A model generated the notes under the pieces. That model saw only the letters and a program-made list of their open reading frames with translations. It was not told where the DNA came from and did not search any database. A stretch of DNA of 45,855 nt from NCBI GenBank assembly GCA_013213745.1, contig JABSQH010000120.1:1-45855 (forward strand). The letters are read 5' to 3'. A program made the translations under genes and the position numbers. The stretch comes from Ilumatobacteraceae bacterium. GTDB lineage: Bacteria > Actinomycetota > Acidimicrobiia > Acidimicrobiales > Ilumatobacteraceae. Every line of letters starts with the position of its first letter. Within the stretch, counting starts at the first letter, position 1. Shown piece after piece: positions 14,635-22,113 of the stretch.

Positions 14635-14671
14635 CGTCGCCAAGGTAGACGGGGGGCGGCGCGGATGGAGC

Positions 14672-14689
14672 ATCGGCGCGCAGTTGATC
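14672..14689 (+). repeat. 18-bp sequence shared with the ABC ATPase 3' end
   Basis: ATCGGCGCGCAGTTGATC here is identical to 29130-29147 and 29145-29162, where it is tandemly repeated. An 18-mer should not recur by chance in 46 kb. Confidence 0.6.
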
Positions 14690-14728
14690 AGTCTCCGCTC
14701 GCCGACATCGCGGGTTCGTCGACCTCGC

Positions 14729-14734
14729 TATGGT
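14729..14734 (+). promoter_or_regulatory. -10 element for the XdhC-like gene
   Basis: TATGGT ends 6 nt before the GTG at 14741, so transcription should start on the start codon. This would be the promoter of the plus-strand arm of the cox locus. Confidence 0.45.
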
Positions 14735-14740
14735 CGCGCC

Positions 14741-15643
14741 GTGTACGCAATCGCAGTGTCGACGATGGCCTGTCTGCGTGGGGGGACGCGGGTCGACGTC
14801 GTCTGGAACCTCGCGCCAGACGCGACGCCGCAGTTCGATCCGAGCGACGCGCTCGCCATCACACCGGGCGGCGGACGCATCGGGTCGCTGTTCGCAGGAA
14901 CGCTCGATGGCCAACTCGTCGACCTCGCCACCGTCGACCGGACACGCGGCCGGATCGTGCGCCTCACGCCGAGCGCGATCGAGGCGCAGCAGCTCGGTCA
15001 AGAAGCGGTGATCAGTTGTGCGCTGGTGCCGGCGACGCAACTCCCCGAATCGTTGTGGCCGCTGCTCGTCGAACGAGCGACCGTCGCTGTGATCGCGTCA
15101 CTCGATGGCGACGACATCATCGACCTGACGGTCGCAACCGACGATGCCCACGCCGACAGCGACATCGCCGCACTGTTGCGCAAGGGCGAGGGCACGGTCG
15201 TGCGTACCGACGACACGATCGTCACGGTCTTTGCTCCTCGACCGACGCTGGTGGCGTTCGGGCCCGGCGACATTCCGGCGGCGATCAGTGCACTCGCCGA
15301 ACACTTCGGATGGTCGACGCTGGCCACGAACAACGCCGGCGAAGCGGCGGCGATGGCGAGCACGTTGTCGACGATCGATGGCGTCGTGGTGGTCGGCCAC
15401 GACGCCGAGATGACCGGGCGCGTGCTCGGTGGTGCGCTGTCGGGGGAAGCCGGATACGTCGGGTCGGTCGGACCCGGCCGCGTCCGCGAAGCCCGCGAAG
15501 AGTGGCTCGCCTATCAAGGCATCACCGACCTCCAGCGGGTGCACTCGCCCGCCGGCCTCGACATCGGAGCACGAACGCCGAACGAAATCGCCCTGGCCGT
15601 GATTGCCGAGATGGTCGCAGCGCACAACAGCGGAGCGTCATGA
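14741..15643 (+). CDS. XdhC/CoxI-family protein
   Basis: 300 residues. The N-terminal XdhC domain contains ACLRGGTRVDVVWNLAPD and ITPGGGRIGSLFAG. The C-terminal Rossmann domain has VAFGPGDIPAAISALAEHFG, VVVVGHDAEMTGRVLGGALS, YVGSVGP and SPAGLDIGARTPNEIALAVI. XdhC-family proteins bind the molybdenum cofactor and deliver it, with sulfuration, to xanthine-dehydrogenase-family enzymes. Here the client is presumably the CO dehydrogenase encoded nearby. A second XdhC-like protein, with a YHS domain, is in the other arm. The GTG start follows a -10 box with no ribosome site. Confidence 0.85.
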   Translation: MYAIAVSTMACLRGGTRVDVVWNLAPDATPQFDPSDALAITPGGGRIGSLFAGTLDGQLVDLATVDRTRGRIVRLTPSAIEAQQLGQEAVISCALVPATQLPESLWPLLVERATVAVIASLDGDDIIDLTVATDDAHADSDIAALLRKGEGTVVRTDDTIVTVFAPRPTLVAFGPGDIPAAISALAEHFGWSTLATNNAGEAAAMASTLSTIDGVVVVGHDAEMTGRVLGGALSGEAGYVGSVGPGRVREAREEWLAYQGITDLQRVHSPAGLDIGARTPNEIALAVIAEMVAAHNSGAS

Positions 15644-15716
15644 GTTCTCCGCAGCCCGGTCGGGTCGATCACCGCGACGACCTGTACTCTCACAAGGGCA
15701 CGAAGTAGGAGGAGCG

Positions 15717-15995
15717 ATGGGTCAATTCGGAGACCAGTCAGCACACCAGCAGTCGAGAGGCGACAACGTCGTCAGCGACGTGTGGGCCACGACCGCTGAC
15801 GAGTCGGTGGAGGCCGCCGATGACTGCGGACCGACACGTGTCTGCCGCAACGCCCGCGACTTCACCTTCGACGGCATCGCCGAGGAAGGCGAGGACCTGC
15901 CGACCGCATGGCGGCGCCTGCTCGAACGCGAAGGCAAGATCTCGAACGAGGCGACGTCGATTCGCGATCTTGTCCTGGGCACGAACGACCAGTAG
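15717..15995 (+). CDS. Small acidic protein between xdhC-like and coxD
   Basis: 92 residues (MGQFGDQSAHQQSRGDNVVS ... LLEREGKISNEATSIRDLVL). It is hydrophilic and acidic, with no transmembrane segment and no family I recognise. A strong AGGAGGAG ribosome site lies 3 nt before the ATG, and TACTCT at 15685-15690 may be its promoter. It ends 3 bp before coxD, so it is very probably co-transcribed with coxD and coxE. Its role in CO dehydrogenase maturation is open. Confidence 0.75.
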   Translation: MGQFGDQSAHQQSRGDNVVSDVWATTADESVEAADDCGPTRVCRNARDFTFDGIAEEGEDLPTAWRRLLEREGKISNEATSIRDLVLGTNDQ

Positions 15996-15998
15996 CCG

Positions 15999-16892
15999 GT
16001 GACCGAGCCGACGGCCGTTCCCGAGCCGGCCACCGTCGCCGAACTCCAGTCGCTTCTGCGCGACGTCGACTATCTCGCCGAGCGCGGTCTCGCCACCGCT
16101 GCCTTCATCGCGCTGCAGATGGGGCGCCCGATCCTCCTCGAAGGCGAAGTCGGGGTGGGCAAGACCGAACTGGCCAAAGCACTCGCCCAGATCTTCGACC
16201 GGCGCCTCGTGCGCCTGCAGTGTTACGAGGGCATCGACACCCACCAGGCGCTTTACGAGTGGGACTACGCACGCCAACTGCTGCAGGTCAGGGCCTTGTC
16301 GGAGCGCCAGCTCGTCGAAGGCGAAACCGTCGGCAAGCTCTACAGCCCCGAGTTCCTGGTGGAACGGCCACTGCTCGACGCCGTGCGTGCCGGCGATCGG
16401 TGCGTATTGCTGATCGACGAGGTCGACCGCGCCGACGACGAGTTCGAAGCCTTCCTCCTCGAACTGTTGTCCGACTTTCAGATCACGATTCCCGAGATCG
16501 GCACGATCAGCGCCGAGACCCGTCCGCTCGTGATCCTCACGTCGAACCGAACTCGCGAACTGCACGACGCGCTCAAGCGGCGCTGTTTGTACCACTGGAT
16601 CGGTTACCCCGACGCCGAGCAGGAGTTGGCCATCGTGCACGCACGGGCGCCCGACGTCGGCGACGTCATCGCCAGCAAGGTCGTGGCCGCCATGAACCGG
16701 CTGCGCGAGATGGACCTGGCCAAGCCGCCGGGGGTCGCCGAGACACTCGACTGGGTCGAGGCCTTGAGCATTGTCGGGGCCGACGACCTCGATGCCGACA
16801 GTGCGGCCGACACGCTCGGATCGGTCGTGAAGGACCGCGACGACCTCGAGGTGGTCAACGACGACCTCGCAACGATCGTCGGCGATGGATGA
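15999..16892 (+). CDS. coxD: MoxR-type AAA+ ATPase, CoxD-like
   Basis: 297 residues from GTG. Walker A is LLEGEVGVGKTELAKALAQI (about 46-65). Walker B is CVLLIDEVDRADDEFEAFLLELL, and sensor 1 is VILTSNRTRELHDALKRRCLY. This is the MoxR branch of AAA+ proteins. CoxD of Oligotropha (Afipia) carboxidovorans is a membrane-associated chaperone needed to build the sulfurated copper-molybdenum site of CO dehydrogenase. The following gene encodes the VWA partner and overlaps by 8 bp, as in coxDE pairs. Confidence 0.88.
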   Translation: MTEPTAVPEPATVAELQSLLRDVDYLAERGLATAAFIALQMGRPILLEGEVGVGKTELAKALAQIFDRRLVRLQCYEGIDTHQALYEWDYARQLLQVRALSERQLVEGETVGKLYSPEFLVERPLLDAVRAGDRCVLLIDEVDRADDEFEAFLLELLSDFQITIPEIGTISAETRPLVILTSNRTRELHDALKRRCLYHWIGYPDAEQELAIVHARAPDVGDVIASKVVAAMNRLREMDLAKPPGVAETLDWVEALSIVGADDLDADSAADTLGSVVKDRDDLEVVNDDLATIVGDG

Positions 16893-18027
16893 GGCCGCTG
16901 CCACCCTCGATCGGCTGATCGCGTTCGGTCACGCCGTGCGCAACGAGGGGATCCCGGTCGGCTCCGGCGACCTCATCACCTACTGCGAGGCCTTTTCCCG
17001 GCTCGACGCCGGCAGCCTCGAGGACCTCTACTGGAGCGGACGAGCGACGCTCGTCAACCGCCGCGATCAGATCCCGGTGTACGACCGCGTGTTCGAGCGC
17101 TTCTTCCTCGGCGCCAGCGAGGCCGCCGACGATCGACGGCTCGTGCCGCCGCCACCGGCAGGATCGGACCAACTCGGTGCACTCGACGTTCCGGACAACG
17201 AGCCCGGCGACGAACCCGACGACGGTCGGCAGATGACACTCGGCCTCCAGGCGTCCAACGCGCAGATCTCACGCACCAAGGCGTTCTCGGCGTGTAGTCC
17301 CGAGGAGCTGGCTGCACTGCGGCGCATCATGTTGCGCATCAAACTGACGCCTCCGCAGCGTCGTAGCCGCCGGCATCGACGCGATGTCGACGGACGGCGC
17401 ATCGACATGCGGCGCATCGCCCGCGATGCCATGCGTCTGTCGCCCGACGCAGCGCGATTGCACCGCACGACGCGCAAGCGTCGCCCGCGGCCGTTGGTGT
17501 TGTTGCTCGACGTGTCGGGTTCGATGTCGGACTACTCGCGCAACCTGTTGCAGTTCGCCTACTCCACCCGTCGTGCCGCAGGGCGGGTCGAGGTGTTCTG
17601 CTTCGGCACCCGCCTGACGCGCATCACCTCGTCGCTCGACCGGCGACGTCCCGACGACGCACTGCGCCGAGCGGCCGATCAGGTCCTCGACTGGGATGGC
17701 GGAACACGCATCGGCGAGTCGATCGACACCTTCGTTCGCCGGTGGGGCCGGCGCGGGATGAGCCGCGGCGCCATCGTCGTGATCTGCTCGGACGGACTCG
17801 ACCGGGGTGACCCGGCAGTGCTTGCCAAGGCCGTCGAGCAACTGTCGCGCCTGTGTTACCGGCTGGTGTGGGTCAACCCGCACGTGGGGGATGCCACCGA
17901 GTACGAACCGACGACGCTCGGCATGATGGTGGCCGCTCCGTACATCGATGCGATCGTGTCAGGACACAATCTGGGAAGCTTGGAGGAGTTCGTGACCACA
18001 CTTCCGACGCTCAGCCAGCAACCGTAA
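16885..18027 (+). CDS. coxE: VWA-domain protein, CoxE-like
   Basis: 380 residues. The C-terminal von Willebrand A domain has an intact metal-ion site: LLLDVSGSMSDYSRN (DxSxS), GGTRIGES (Thr ligand) and CSDGLDRGD. The N-terminal half carries DAGSLEDLYWSGRATLVNRR, typical of CoxE. An acidic linker (GDEPDDGRQ) and an Arg-rich stretch (PPQRRSRRHRRDVDGRR) precede the VWA domain. CoxE works with the MoxR ATPase CoxD in assembling the CO dehydrogenase active site. It overlaps coxD by 8 bp. Confidence 0.88.
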   Translation: MDEAAATLDRLIAFGHAVRNEGIPVGSGDLITYCEAFSRLDAGSLEDLYWSGRATLVNRRDQIPVYDRVFERFFLGASEAADDRRLVPPPPAGSDQLGALDVPDNEPGDEPDDGRQMTLGLQASNAQISRTKAFSACSPEELAALRRIMLRIKLTPPQRRSRRHRRDVDGRRIDMRRIARDAMRLSPDAARLHRTTRKRRPRPLVLLLDVSGSMSDYSRNLLQFAYSTRRAAGRVEVFCFGTRLTRITSSLDRRRPDDALRRAADQVLDWDGGTRIGESIDTFVRRWGRRGMSRGAIVVICSDGLDRGDPAVLAKAVEQLSRLCYRLVWVNPHVGDATEYEPTTLGMMVAAPYIDAIVSGHNLGSLEEFVTTLPTLSQQP

Positions 18028-18074
18028 GAACCGACCAGCACAGCCAGACAGGGCGAAGACCGTAGGGAGACGAT

Positions 18075-18362
18075 GTGGCGACGAAGTGGTGCGTGTCGAT
18101 GCAAGCCGAGGGCGACCGCGTGATGCGCCACGACGAGATCGTTGCGCTGGCCGATGCCGTCGCTGGTCTGGGCGGCGTGGCGTCGGGTATCGGCACGATG
18201 GGCTTCGGCGCGCAAGTGGTGGTCGAAGCGCCCGACCAAGATGCCGCACTCGAACGGGGTCTCGAGCACTTCGCCGCGGCCGTCGAGACCGCCGGCCTGC
18301 CGTCGTGGCCCGTCACCTGGGCCGAGGTCGAAGGCGACGATGAGTTCGGCGGCGCCTGGTGA
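18075..18362 (+). CDS. Small protein, possible ferredoxin-like fold
   Basis: 95 residues from a GTG that follows a GGGAGA ribosome site. The pattern KWCVSMQAEGDRVMRHDEIV ... GIGTMGFGAQVVVEAPDQDA ... AVETAGLPSWPVTWAEVEGD reads as beta-alpha-beta-beta-alpha-beta, like small ferredoxin-fold regulators. I do not recognise a named family. It is 47 bp after coxE and overlaps the next gene by 4 bp (GTGA), so it is likely part of the cox plus-strand operon. Confidence 0.68.
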   Translation: MATKWCVSMQAEGDRVMRHDEIVALADAVAGLGGVASGIGTMGFGAQVVVEAPDQDAALERGLEHFAAAVETAGLPSWPVTWAEVEGDDEFGGAW

Positions 18363-18796
18363 TCCGCCTCGGATCGCTCGCCGGCTACCCGTTCGAGGGT
18401 CCCCGCGTACTGGCCGGATGGACCGCACCAGCGGTCCCCGCAGTGTTCGCAATCCTGTACCGCGCCGATGCCAACGGCCGCCCCAACGACTATGCGGTGA
18501 TCGACGTCGACCATTCCGACGACCTGTCAACGGAGCGGTTCCCGTTCAAGCATCCGCGGGCCACGTGCTGGCAGCAGAGGGCCGAGTCGAAGTTCGAGCT
18601 GCACATCTGCACCTACGAGGTACCCGGCGGCACGCGCGCCCACCGAGAACAGATCGCCCGGGAGTTGATCGCCGTGTACAAACCCGGATGTCATCCGGAG
18701 CAGTACGACCAGGCATGGGAAGACGAGTGGATCGGCAGCTATCGGGCCCCGACGGCCGGCCCGCTGACGACGAATCGCGACCCGAACGACACTTGA
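18359..18796 (+). CDS. GIY-YIG-like small protein of unknown function
   Basis: 145 residues from GTG. The order AVFAILYRADANGRPNDYAV, DVDHSDDLSTERFPFKH, ATCWQQR, FELHICTYEVPG and REQIARELIAVYKPGCH follows that of GIY-YIG-like proteins (aromatic pair, Arg region, closing Glu before LI..Y.P.C), but the GIY and YIG motifs themselves are degenerate. A nuclease activity is therefore doubtful. It overlaps the previous gene by 4 bp and ends the plus-strand arm of the cox locus. Confidence 0.62.
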   Translation: MIRLGSLAGYPFEGPRVLAGWTAPAVPAVFAILYRADANGRPNDYAVIDVDHSDDLSTERFPFKHPRATCWQQRAESKFELHICTYEVPGGTRAHREQIARELIAVYKPGCHPEQYDQAWEDEWIGSYRAPTAGPLTTNRDPNDT

Positions 18797-18818
18797 GCAG
18801 GCGAGGCGTCGGACACCG

Positions 18819-19148
18819 TCACTCGGGCGGGCACTCGACGCCGATGAACCCCACGTACGTACAGAGCTGTTGGCGCAAGGCCACCCACACGCCGTCGACG
18901 AGTTCGACCTCGCCGAGCAGTCCCGGCGTCGATCCGCCGCCGATCGATGCCTCGAACGCGACCGACGCGGTATCGCCGATGATGGTCGCACGTGTCGGCG
19001 TGATCGACACGCCACCGGCGGCCGCACCGGCAGCGAGTGACTCCTCGATCAGCGGAAGCAGCGCCTCGAAGTCGGGTACCCCGACGCCGAAGGGCGCGCC
19101 AGGTTCGTCACCGACCTGGCGGCTGCGCTCGACCAGCTGTAGCCGACG
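18819..19148 (-). CDS. Hypothetical protein, start uncertain, possibly 5'-truncated
   Basis: The minus strand encodes about 110 residues with coherent protein character: FEALLPLIEESLAAGAAAGG, VSITPTRATIIGDTASVAFE, LLGEVELVDGVWVALRQQLC and VGFIGVECPPE. This recalls the NTF2-like domain of secreted actinobacterial MTB12-type proteins, including the C-terminal Cys pair. No ATG or GTG lies in frame between its first plausible residue and the end of the upstream gene, and no signal peptide is present, so it may be a remnant. The 5' limit given is only the end of the adjacent gene. Confidence 0.4.
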   Translation of the reverse strand, partial: RRLQLVERSRQVGDEPGAPFGVGVPDFEALLPLIEESLAAGAAAGGVSITPTRATIIGDTASVAFEASIGGGSTPGLLGEVELVDGVWVALRQQLCTYVGFIGVECPPE

Positions 19149-19149
19149 C

Positions 19150-19512
19150 TCAGTCGGGGTGGTAGCCGACCGCCTCGGTGAGCCGTGAGCGCCGAGTACC
19201 CATCGCCGGCACTGCGGGCTCGGGCTCTTTGTCTTCAGGCTCGGGCTCGTAGGTCGCTCCGACCACGATGCCTTCGCCCATCCCGTACAGCAGAGGAAGC
19301 GCCCCCGCAACGACGCCGCCGGTGGAGTTGATGTGCTCGACGCCGGGTTCGATCGGCTCGGCGTTGTCGCGGATCTTCCACACCAGCTCGGCGCAGTCTT
19401 CGAGCAGGTCGGCGACGCGCGTCAGCTGGCCGCCGACGATGAACAGGTACAACGCGAGGCCGCCGATCAGCAGGACGATCTCGATGACGGTCAGGATGAC
19501 GAGCGTGGTCAT
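19150..19512 (-). CDS. Small single-span membrane protein 5 of the cox locus
   Basis: 120 residues. The N-terminal transmembrane helix (TLVILTVIEIVLLIGGLALY) is followed by a helical tail (QLTRVADLLEDCAELVWKIR), a second weakly hydrophobic Gly/Ala segment (GGVVAGALPLLYGMGEGIVV) and a Pro/Glu-rich end. It overlaps the preceding small gene by 4 bp. It is the last of five consecutive tiny membrane proteins after coxG that share one plan: a start-proximal helix, then a cytoplasmic tail of amphipathic helix. No family recognised. Confidence 0.72.
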   Translation of the reverse strand: MTTLVILTVIEIVLLIGGLALYLFIVGGQLTRVADLLEDCAELVWKIRDNAEPIEPGVEHINSTGGVVAGALPLLYGMGEGIVVGATYEPEPEDKEPEPAVPAMGTRRSRLTEAVGYHPD

Positions 19513-19793
19513 GAGCGCACCTTGTCGAGAACTCGGCCGAGGAACAGATGGTGTTGCAGGCCTTCAGCCAGGACCGCCTCGACCTCGTCGGCGGTCTGTG
19601 CGATGAGTGCCGTGTCGGTGGTGTTGGCCTCAGCCGCTTCCAACGTCTGGCGGATCACCGTGACCCGCCGTTCGATCGTGCGCACCAGCACGACGAGAAT
19701 GGTCAACAGTGCAACCACGGCGAGGATCACCACGAGCCCGAGAGCAAGTGCTCCCCACCACAGATTCTCTTGAGTGTCAGTCAATGCGAGCAT
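19509..19793 (-). CDS. Small single-span membrane protein 4 of the cox locus
   Basis: 94 residues. The transmembrane helix at about 13-37 (WGALALGLVVILAVVALLTI) is followed by Arg-rich VRTIERRVTVIRQ, which places the tail in the cytoplasm. The tail TLEAAEANTTDTALIAQTAD resembles that of neighbouring protein 3 (an NT..L. ..T pattern). GGGAGG lies just upstream of the ATG. Part of the coxMSL-coxG transcript by spacing. Function unknown. Confidence 0.75.
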   Translation of the reverse strand: MLALTDTQENLWWGALALGLVVILAVVALLTILVVLVRTIERRVTVIRQTLEAAEANTTDTALIAQTADEVEAVLAEGLQHHLFLGRVLDKVRS

Positions 19794-19800
19794 CGTTGGC

Positions 19801-20058
19801 TCAACCTCCCAGTCGTGCCCGACCGCGAGCCAAGCCAGCGGTGATGATCTGTGCGGATTCGATCGTGGTCTCGAGTTCTTTCAGCGACGCCGTGTTGACG
19901 ACAGCGTCCTCGAGCGCGGAGTTGATGTCGGTGGCCTTGTTCCCGATCGAGCGGGCGAGCAGCAGGATCGGCACGACGAGGGCGACCACGACGAGCACCA
20001 CGATGATGCCGATCGTGTAGCCGATCGCCCAGCCGGTGTTGGATTCGGCGAGTAACAC
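19801..20058 (-). CDS. Small single-span membrane protein 3 of the cox locus
   Basis: 85 residues from GTG with a strong AGGAGG site 7 nt upstream. One transmembrane helix (GYTIGIIVVLVVVALVVPIL) is followed by ARSIGNKATDINSALEDAVV and NTASLKELETTIESAQIITA, an amphipathic helix with Leu/Ile spacing suited to a coiled coil. It lies 10 bp after protein 2. Similar plan and tail motif to protein 4. Function unknown. Confidence 0.75.
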   Translation of the reverse strand: MLLAESNTGWAIGYTIGIIVVLVVVALVVPILLLARSIGNKATDINSALEDAVVNTASLKELETTIESAQIITAGLARGRARLGG

Positions 20059-20068
20059 GGAGACCTCC

Positions 20069-20296
20069 TCAGATCGACTCGGTGAAGTCGCGGACGGGTT
20101 TCAGACTGGCGTTCACCGACGGCAGCACGGTCGGCACGGTCGATGTCTTCTCGGCGATCACCTGGACGCCCCCGACCACGTCGCCGAGCGTGCGATTGAC
20201 CGCGACGAGGTGCATCACCACCCGGAACAACCCAAGCGCAGCGGCGAGGATGAACAAGGTGGCGAGGACGAGCGTCACTACAGCAGCGATGGGCAT
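20069..20296 (-). CDS. Small single-span membrane protein 2 of the cox locus
   Basis: 75 residues, the shortest of the set. The transmembrane helix begins almost at the start (IAAVVTLVLATLFILAAALG), followed by LFRVVMHLVAVNRTLGDVVG and a tail ending VNASLKPVRDFTESI. An AGGAG site precedes the ATG, and a 9-bp gap separates it from protein 1. Its small size and lack of catalytic residues suggest a scaffold or anchor (inference). Confidence 0.72.
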   Translation of the reverse strand: MPIAAVVTLVLATLFILAAALGLFRVVMHLVAVNRTLGDVVGGVQVIAEKTSTVPTVLPSVNASLKPVRDFTESI

Positions 20297-20305
20297 CAGC
20301 AGCTC

Positions 20306-20563
20306 CTATTCCGGCAGCAGCTTGGCGACCGACCCGGCGTACCGGACAGCTCCATCTGCCACCTCTTCGATGGTCGTGTCGGTCGTGGCCAACAGGTCGG
20401 GGGTGTTGTCGAGTTCACCGATCACGGCGACCCCGCCGGCCAAGATGTCGTCGCTGGCCTTGCGGATGCGCTCGGCCGCACCGAGCACCCGACTGAGCAG
20501 GGCGACGGCGAGCGGTATCACCACCAGCAAGAAGATCACGTTGCCGATCCACCAGAGCACCAT
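20306..20563 (-). CDS. Small single-span membrane protein 1 of the cox locus
   Basis: 85 residues. The N-terminal helix is WWIGNVIFLLVVIPLAVALL, and a basic/acidic tail follows (SRVLGAAERIRKASDDILAG ... NTPDLLATTDTTIEEVADGA). AAGGAGAG precedes the ATG. It begins 15 bp after coxG and leads the run of five. The positive residues after the helix predict a cytoplasmic C-terminus, on the same side as CO dehydrogenase. Confidence 0.75.
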   Translation of the reverse strand: MVLWWIGNVIFLLVVIPLAVALLSRVLGAAERIRKASDDILAGGVAVIGELDNTPDLLATTDTTIEEVADGAVRYAGSVAKLLPE

Positions 20564-20578
20564 GGTGTCTCTCCTTCC

Positions 20579-21163
20579 TCAGACGAGTTCGGGGTTGTAG
20601 GGCATGAAGAACCTGCGGAACACACGCGCCAGTGCGGTGCGGGCGGCGCGCAACGCGATGCTGAACCCACTCGCGGGTTTGACCGCATCGACTTGGTTCG
20701 GGTCGAGGCCTGCCGCGATCGCCACCAATCGGTTCTGCATGTTGGCGGCGAAGTCGTCCATCAGGACGGCGGTGACGTCTTTGACGAGGCCACGCCCGTA
20801 CTGCGCGGCCGCACCGGACAACTGCAGGTCCATCGTGACGTCGACGCGTGTCCCTGTCGCGGTCTCGTTCAGATCGGCGTCGAGCATCATCGCCGCCTGG
20901 CCACGGCCCTTCTTCTCGGCGCCGTTGGCGTCGACCGTGATCGACCGATCGGCGTTGTTGCGTTCGAGGATCTTGGCGTCGCCGGCGAACTCCAGCTTGA
21001 CGGGGCCCGCGCTGATCAGCACGTTGCCCTGATAGTGATCGTCTTCGACCTCGTCGGTCAGCGTGGTGCCCGGGAGGCACGCCGCGACCTGCGGAATGTC
21101 GTCGAAGAACTCCCAGACGTCATCGATCGGCTGATCGACTTCGAACTCGTTGGCGATCTTCAT
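20579..21163 (-). CDS. coxG: CoxG, SRPBCC-family CO dehydrogenase membrane-linking protein
   Basis: 194 residues. The SRPBCC/START-like domain begins MKIANEFEVDQPIDDVWEFF and continues DDIPQVAACLPGTTLTDEVE with the CoxG hallmark P.VA.CLPG. The last 30 residues (SIALRAARTALARVFRRFFM) form a strongly amphipathic, basic helix that could lie on the membrane. CoxG is needed to attach CO dehydrogenase to the membrane and is thought to link it to the quinone pool. It overlaps the XdhC/YHS gene by 4 bp (ATGA) and is followed by the five small membrane proteins. Confidence 0.88.
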   Translation of the reverse strand: MKIANEFEVDQPIDDVWEFFDDIPQVAACLPGTTLTDEVEDDHYQGNVLISAGPVKLEFAGDAKILERNNADRSITVDANGAEKKGRGQAAMMLDADLNETATGTRVDVTMDLQLSGAAAQYGRGLVKDVTAVLMDDFAANMQNRLVAIAAGLDPNQVDAVKPASGFSIALRAARTALARVFRRFFMPYNPELV

Positions 21164-22104
21164 GAGGATGCCTCCGTGAGGTAGGACGCGGGATCGTTGG
21201 CGAACGCGGTGCGGCAACCCGCGCAGCAGAAGTAGTAGGCGATGCCGTCGAGGTCGTACGACTGAGCCGACGGATCGATGGTGACGGTCATCGCGCACAC
21301 CGGATCGATCGCCTCGACACGCTCGATCGGTGTCTCGCGTGCGCCCGCCGCTGCGCCGGCTGCGCGCAGCTGCACCAGCTCGGCGAGGATGGCGATGGCG
21401 ATCTCGTTGTGCGTCGTGTGCCCGAGGTCGATCCCCGCAGGACAACGCAGCGCGTCGAGCACGTCCGAGGGCACGTCGCGATCGGCGAGGAACTCGCGCA
21501 GCGCCGCGCCGCGTTTGGCCGAGGCGACGACACCGAGGTAGGCCGGGCGCGCTTTCGCCGCTCGTTCGATGATGTCTTCATCGTTGTGGCCCTGGGTGGC
21601 GATCACGGTGAACGAGTGCGCCCCGATCTGGCCCGACGTGAAGTCGTCGCCGGCGACGAGTTCAGCGTTCCACCCGAGTTCGGCGCCGAGGCGTTGGAGC
21701 AGGTCGGCCATCGGCGACGAACCGACGACGACCAGGTGGGGAACGGCGAGGACGGGTTCGATATAGATCTGCAGCGCTCCTTCGCTCTGGCAACTCATCT
21801 CGACGGGGACTGTTCCTGGCGGCAGATCGCCGAAGCGGTCCGGATCGCCGAGCGCGATGAGTCGCGGGGTCCCGTCGGTGAGCGCCTTCGTGGCTTCGCG
21901 GATGAACACCGGTTCCGCGCAGGCGCCACCAATCCAGCCGTGCACGTCGCCACCCGCGGTGAGGATCGCCCGCGCGCCGCTCTGACCCGACGTCGGGCCT
22001 TCGCGCCACACCACGGTGGCCAGCACGAACTCCTCACCACGGCGCGCCATGTCGACGGCGCGCTCGAGGACACCCAGGCCCTCAATGGTGGGATCGCCAG
22101 CCAT
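21160..22104 (-). CDS. XdhC/CoxI-family protein with C-terminal YHS domain
   Basis: 314 residues. The N-terminal XdhC domain has LATVVWREGPTSGQSGARAI and GWIGGACAEPVFIREA. A Rossmann domain follows, with VVVGSSPMADLLQRLGAELG, YLGVVASAKRGAALREFL and CPAGIDLGHTTHNEIAIAIL. About 50 further residues form a YHS metal-binding domain (DPVCAMTV ... YYFCCAGCRTAFANDPASYL), which can bind copper or heavy metal. XdhC proteins insert sulfurated molybdenum cofactor. The added YHS domain is notable because the CO dehydrogenase site contains copper. It lies between coxL and coxG in one operon. Confidence 0.87.
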   Translation of the reverse strand: MAGDPTIEGLGVLERAVDMARRGEEFVLATVVWREGPTSGQSGARAILTAGGDVHGWIGGACAEPVFIREATKALTDGTPRLIALGDPDRFGDLPPGTVPVEMSCQSEGALQIYIEPVLAVPHLVVVGSSPMADLLQRLGAELGWNAELVAGDDFTSGQIGAHSFTVIATQGHNDEDIIERAAKARPAYLGVVASAKRGAALREFLADRDVPSDVLDALRCPAGIDLGHTTHNEIAIAILAELVQLRAAGAAAGARETPIERVEAIDPVCAMTVTIDPSAQSYDLDGIAYYFCCAGCRTAFANDPASYLTEASS

Positions 22105-22113
22105 CGTCGATCC

